Part shown: positions 4,584 through 5,397 of the stretch, piece by piece
Numbering within the stretch: position 1 is the stretch's first letter
Layout: each line of letters begins with the position of its first letter
Assembly: GCA_017520365.1 (NCBI GenBank)
Contig: JAFXFQ010000082.1
Location: 1 to 5,397, forward strand
Length of the DNA: 5,397 nt
Direction: 5' to 3'
Origin: Clostridia bacterium
GTDB lineage: Bacteria > Bacillota > Clostridia > Oscillospirales > CAG-272
Program-made: the position numbers and the translations under genes
Notes under the pieces: generated by a model
What the model was told of the DNA's origin: nothing
What the model saw: the letters and a program-made list of their open reading frames with translations, nothing else
The model's database searches: none

Positions 4584-5397
4584 ATGGCAGAAAATATGCA
4601 GAAGGACCTGAGTGAGCAGGTCCTCATAAGAAGGGAAAAGCTGGCGGCTCTTCAGGAGGCGGGCAAGGACCCCTTCGTTATTACAAAGTTTGACGTTACT
4701 CACCACTCTACCGATATCAAGGAAGGCTTTGAGGCGCTTGACGGCAAAGAGGTAACCATCGCAGGCCGTATGATGTCAAAGCGTGTTATGGGTAAGGCAT
4801 CCTTCTGTAACGTGCAGGATAAGCCCGGCAATATCCAGTCCTACGTTTGCCGCGACTCCCTTGGCGAAGAGGAATACGCAGCCTTCAAGAAGCTGGATAT
4901 CGGTGACCTTGTAGGAATCACAGGTACAGTATTTCAGACAAAGACCGGCGAGATCTCTATCCACGCAACTAAGGTAACGCTTCTCTCAAAGTCCCTCCAG
5001 GTGCTCCCCGAGAAGTTCCACGGTCTCACCAACACAGATATGCGCTACCGCCAGAGATACGTGGACCTTATTATGAACACCGAGGTAAAGGATACCTTCG
5101 TTAAGCGTTCAAAGATCATCTCCGCTATCCGCCGCTACCTTGATGGCGAGGGCTTTATGGAGGTTGAAACTCCTATGCTCGTTTCCAATGCAGGCGGTGC
5201 GGCAGCACGCCCCTTTGAGACACACTTTAATGCCCTCGATGAGGACGTTAAGCTCCGTATCTCCCTTGAGCTTTACCTCAAGAGACTTATCGTCGGCGGC
5301 CTTGAGAGAGTGTACGAGATCGGTCGTGTATTCCGTAATGAGGGCGTAGATACAAGACATAACCCCGAGTTCACACTTATGGAGCTCTATCAGGCAT
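4584..5397 (+). CDS. lysS: Lysyl-tRNA synthetase, class II, 5' part only
   Basis: This enzyme charges tRNA-Lys with lysine using ATP in the cytoplasm. The reading frame is open from the ATG to the window edge, giving the first 271 residues; catalytic motif 3 and the stop lie outside. Residues 1-55 are the helical N-terminus, and about 56-140 form the OB-fold that reads the anticodon (VTIAGRMMSKRVMGKASF). KFHGLTNTDMRYRQRYVDLI (144-163) is the usual linker. Motif 1 ends at FMEVETPML (191-199), followed by NAGGAAARPF (202-211). Motif 2 spans about 241-264, with RVFRNEG and TRHNPEFT. These are class II LysRS features, not class I. The start is the first Met. It has only a weak ribosome site (GAG at 4573-4575, 8 nt ahead), and GATAATAA sits just before it. 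A second Met at 4596 is possible but has no better site. Confidence 0.97.
   Translation, partial: MAENMQKDLSEQVLIRREKLAALQEAGKDPFVITKFDVTHHSTDIKEGFEALDGKEVTIAGRMMSKRVMGKASFCNVQDKPGNIQSYVCRDSLGEEEYAAFKKLDIGDLVGITGTVFQTKTGEISIHATKVTLLSKSLQVLPEKFHGLTNTDMRYRQRYVDLIMNTEVKDTFVKRSKIISAIRRYLDGEGFMEVETPMLVSNAGGAAARPFETHFNALDEDVKLRISLELYLKRLIVGGLERVYEIGRVFRNEGVDTRHNPEFTLMELYQA
4603..4624 (+). other. Hairpin in codons 7-14 of lysS
   Basis: AGGACCTG (4603-4610) and CAGGTCCT (4617-4624) form a perfect 8-bp stem with a 6-nt loop. It begins 19 nt after the A of the start codon, close to the offset of the larger hairpin in the S41 gene (22 nt). No T run follows. A stem of this size could arise by chance in a few kilobases, so its role is uncertain. 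Confidence 0.45.

Overview
The window looks like an ordinary, conserved chromosomal segment of an anaerobic Firmicute. The best guess is Clostridia, Oscillospirales/Ruminococcaceae (Ruminococcus-like). The guess rests on gene order, on a mid-range GC content with heavy use of AGA, GAG, CTT/CTC and CCC codons, and on protein styles such as the GreA tip sequence and the coiled-coil M23 peptidase beside ftsEX. The genus call is inference. There is no sign of mobile elements, CRISPR, phage, rRNA or tRNA. Every real gene is on the + strand, and the long minus-strand ORFs are antisense shadows.

Layout: (1) 1-354, 3' part of ftsE, the cell-division ABC-type ATPase. (2) 351-1286, ftsX, its four-pass membrane partner, starting on TTG and overlapping ftsE by 4 bp. 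(3) 1319-2581, an exported coiled-coil plus M23 metallopeptidase (CwlO/PcsB/EnvC-like architecture). (4) 2599-3966, a membrane-anchored PDZ/S41 C-terminal processing protease. (5) 3989-4480, greA, transcript cleavage factor. (6) 4481-4583, a gap with a purine-rich stretch and a GC-core hairpin that may be a terminator or attenuator. (7) 4584 to the window end, the 5' part of lysS, class II lysyl-tRNA synthetase, which runs off the right edge.

How the genes work together: gaps between ftsE and greA are -4, 32, 17 and 22 nt and no internal promoter is visible, so these five genes look like one transcription unit whose promoter lies upstream of the window. FtsEX is an ATP-driven complex that in other bacteria activates a coiled-coil peptidoglycan hydrolase outside the membrane. 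The next gene encodes such a protein, with all M23 metal and catalytic residues in place. The S41 protease is a plausible turnover factor for the hydrolase or another envelope protein (inference). GreA and LysS are housekeeping functions that are commonly adjacent in Firmicutes.

I found no clearly novel system. The most unusual non-coding signal is a long hairpin (10 perfect base pairs, 16 with two G-U wobbles) inside the first 20 codons of the S41 gene, burying an AGGAGG sequence. A weaker hairpin sits at nearly the same offset in lysS, and both start codons follow a GATAATAA string.
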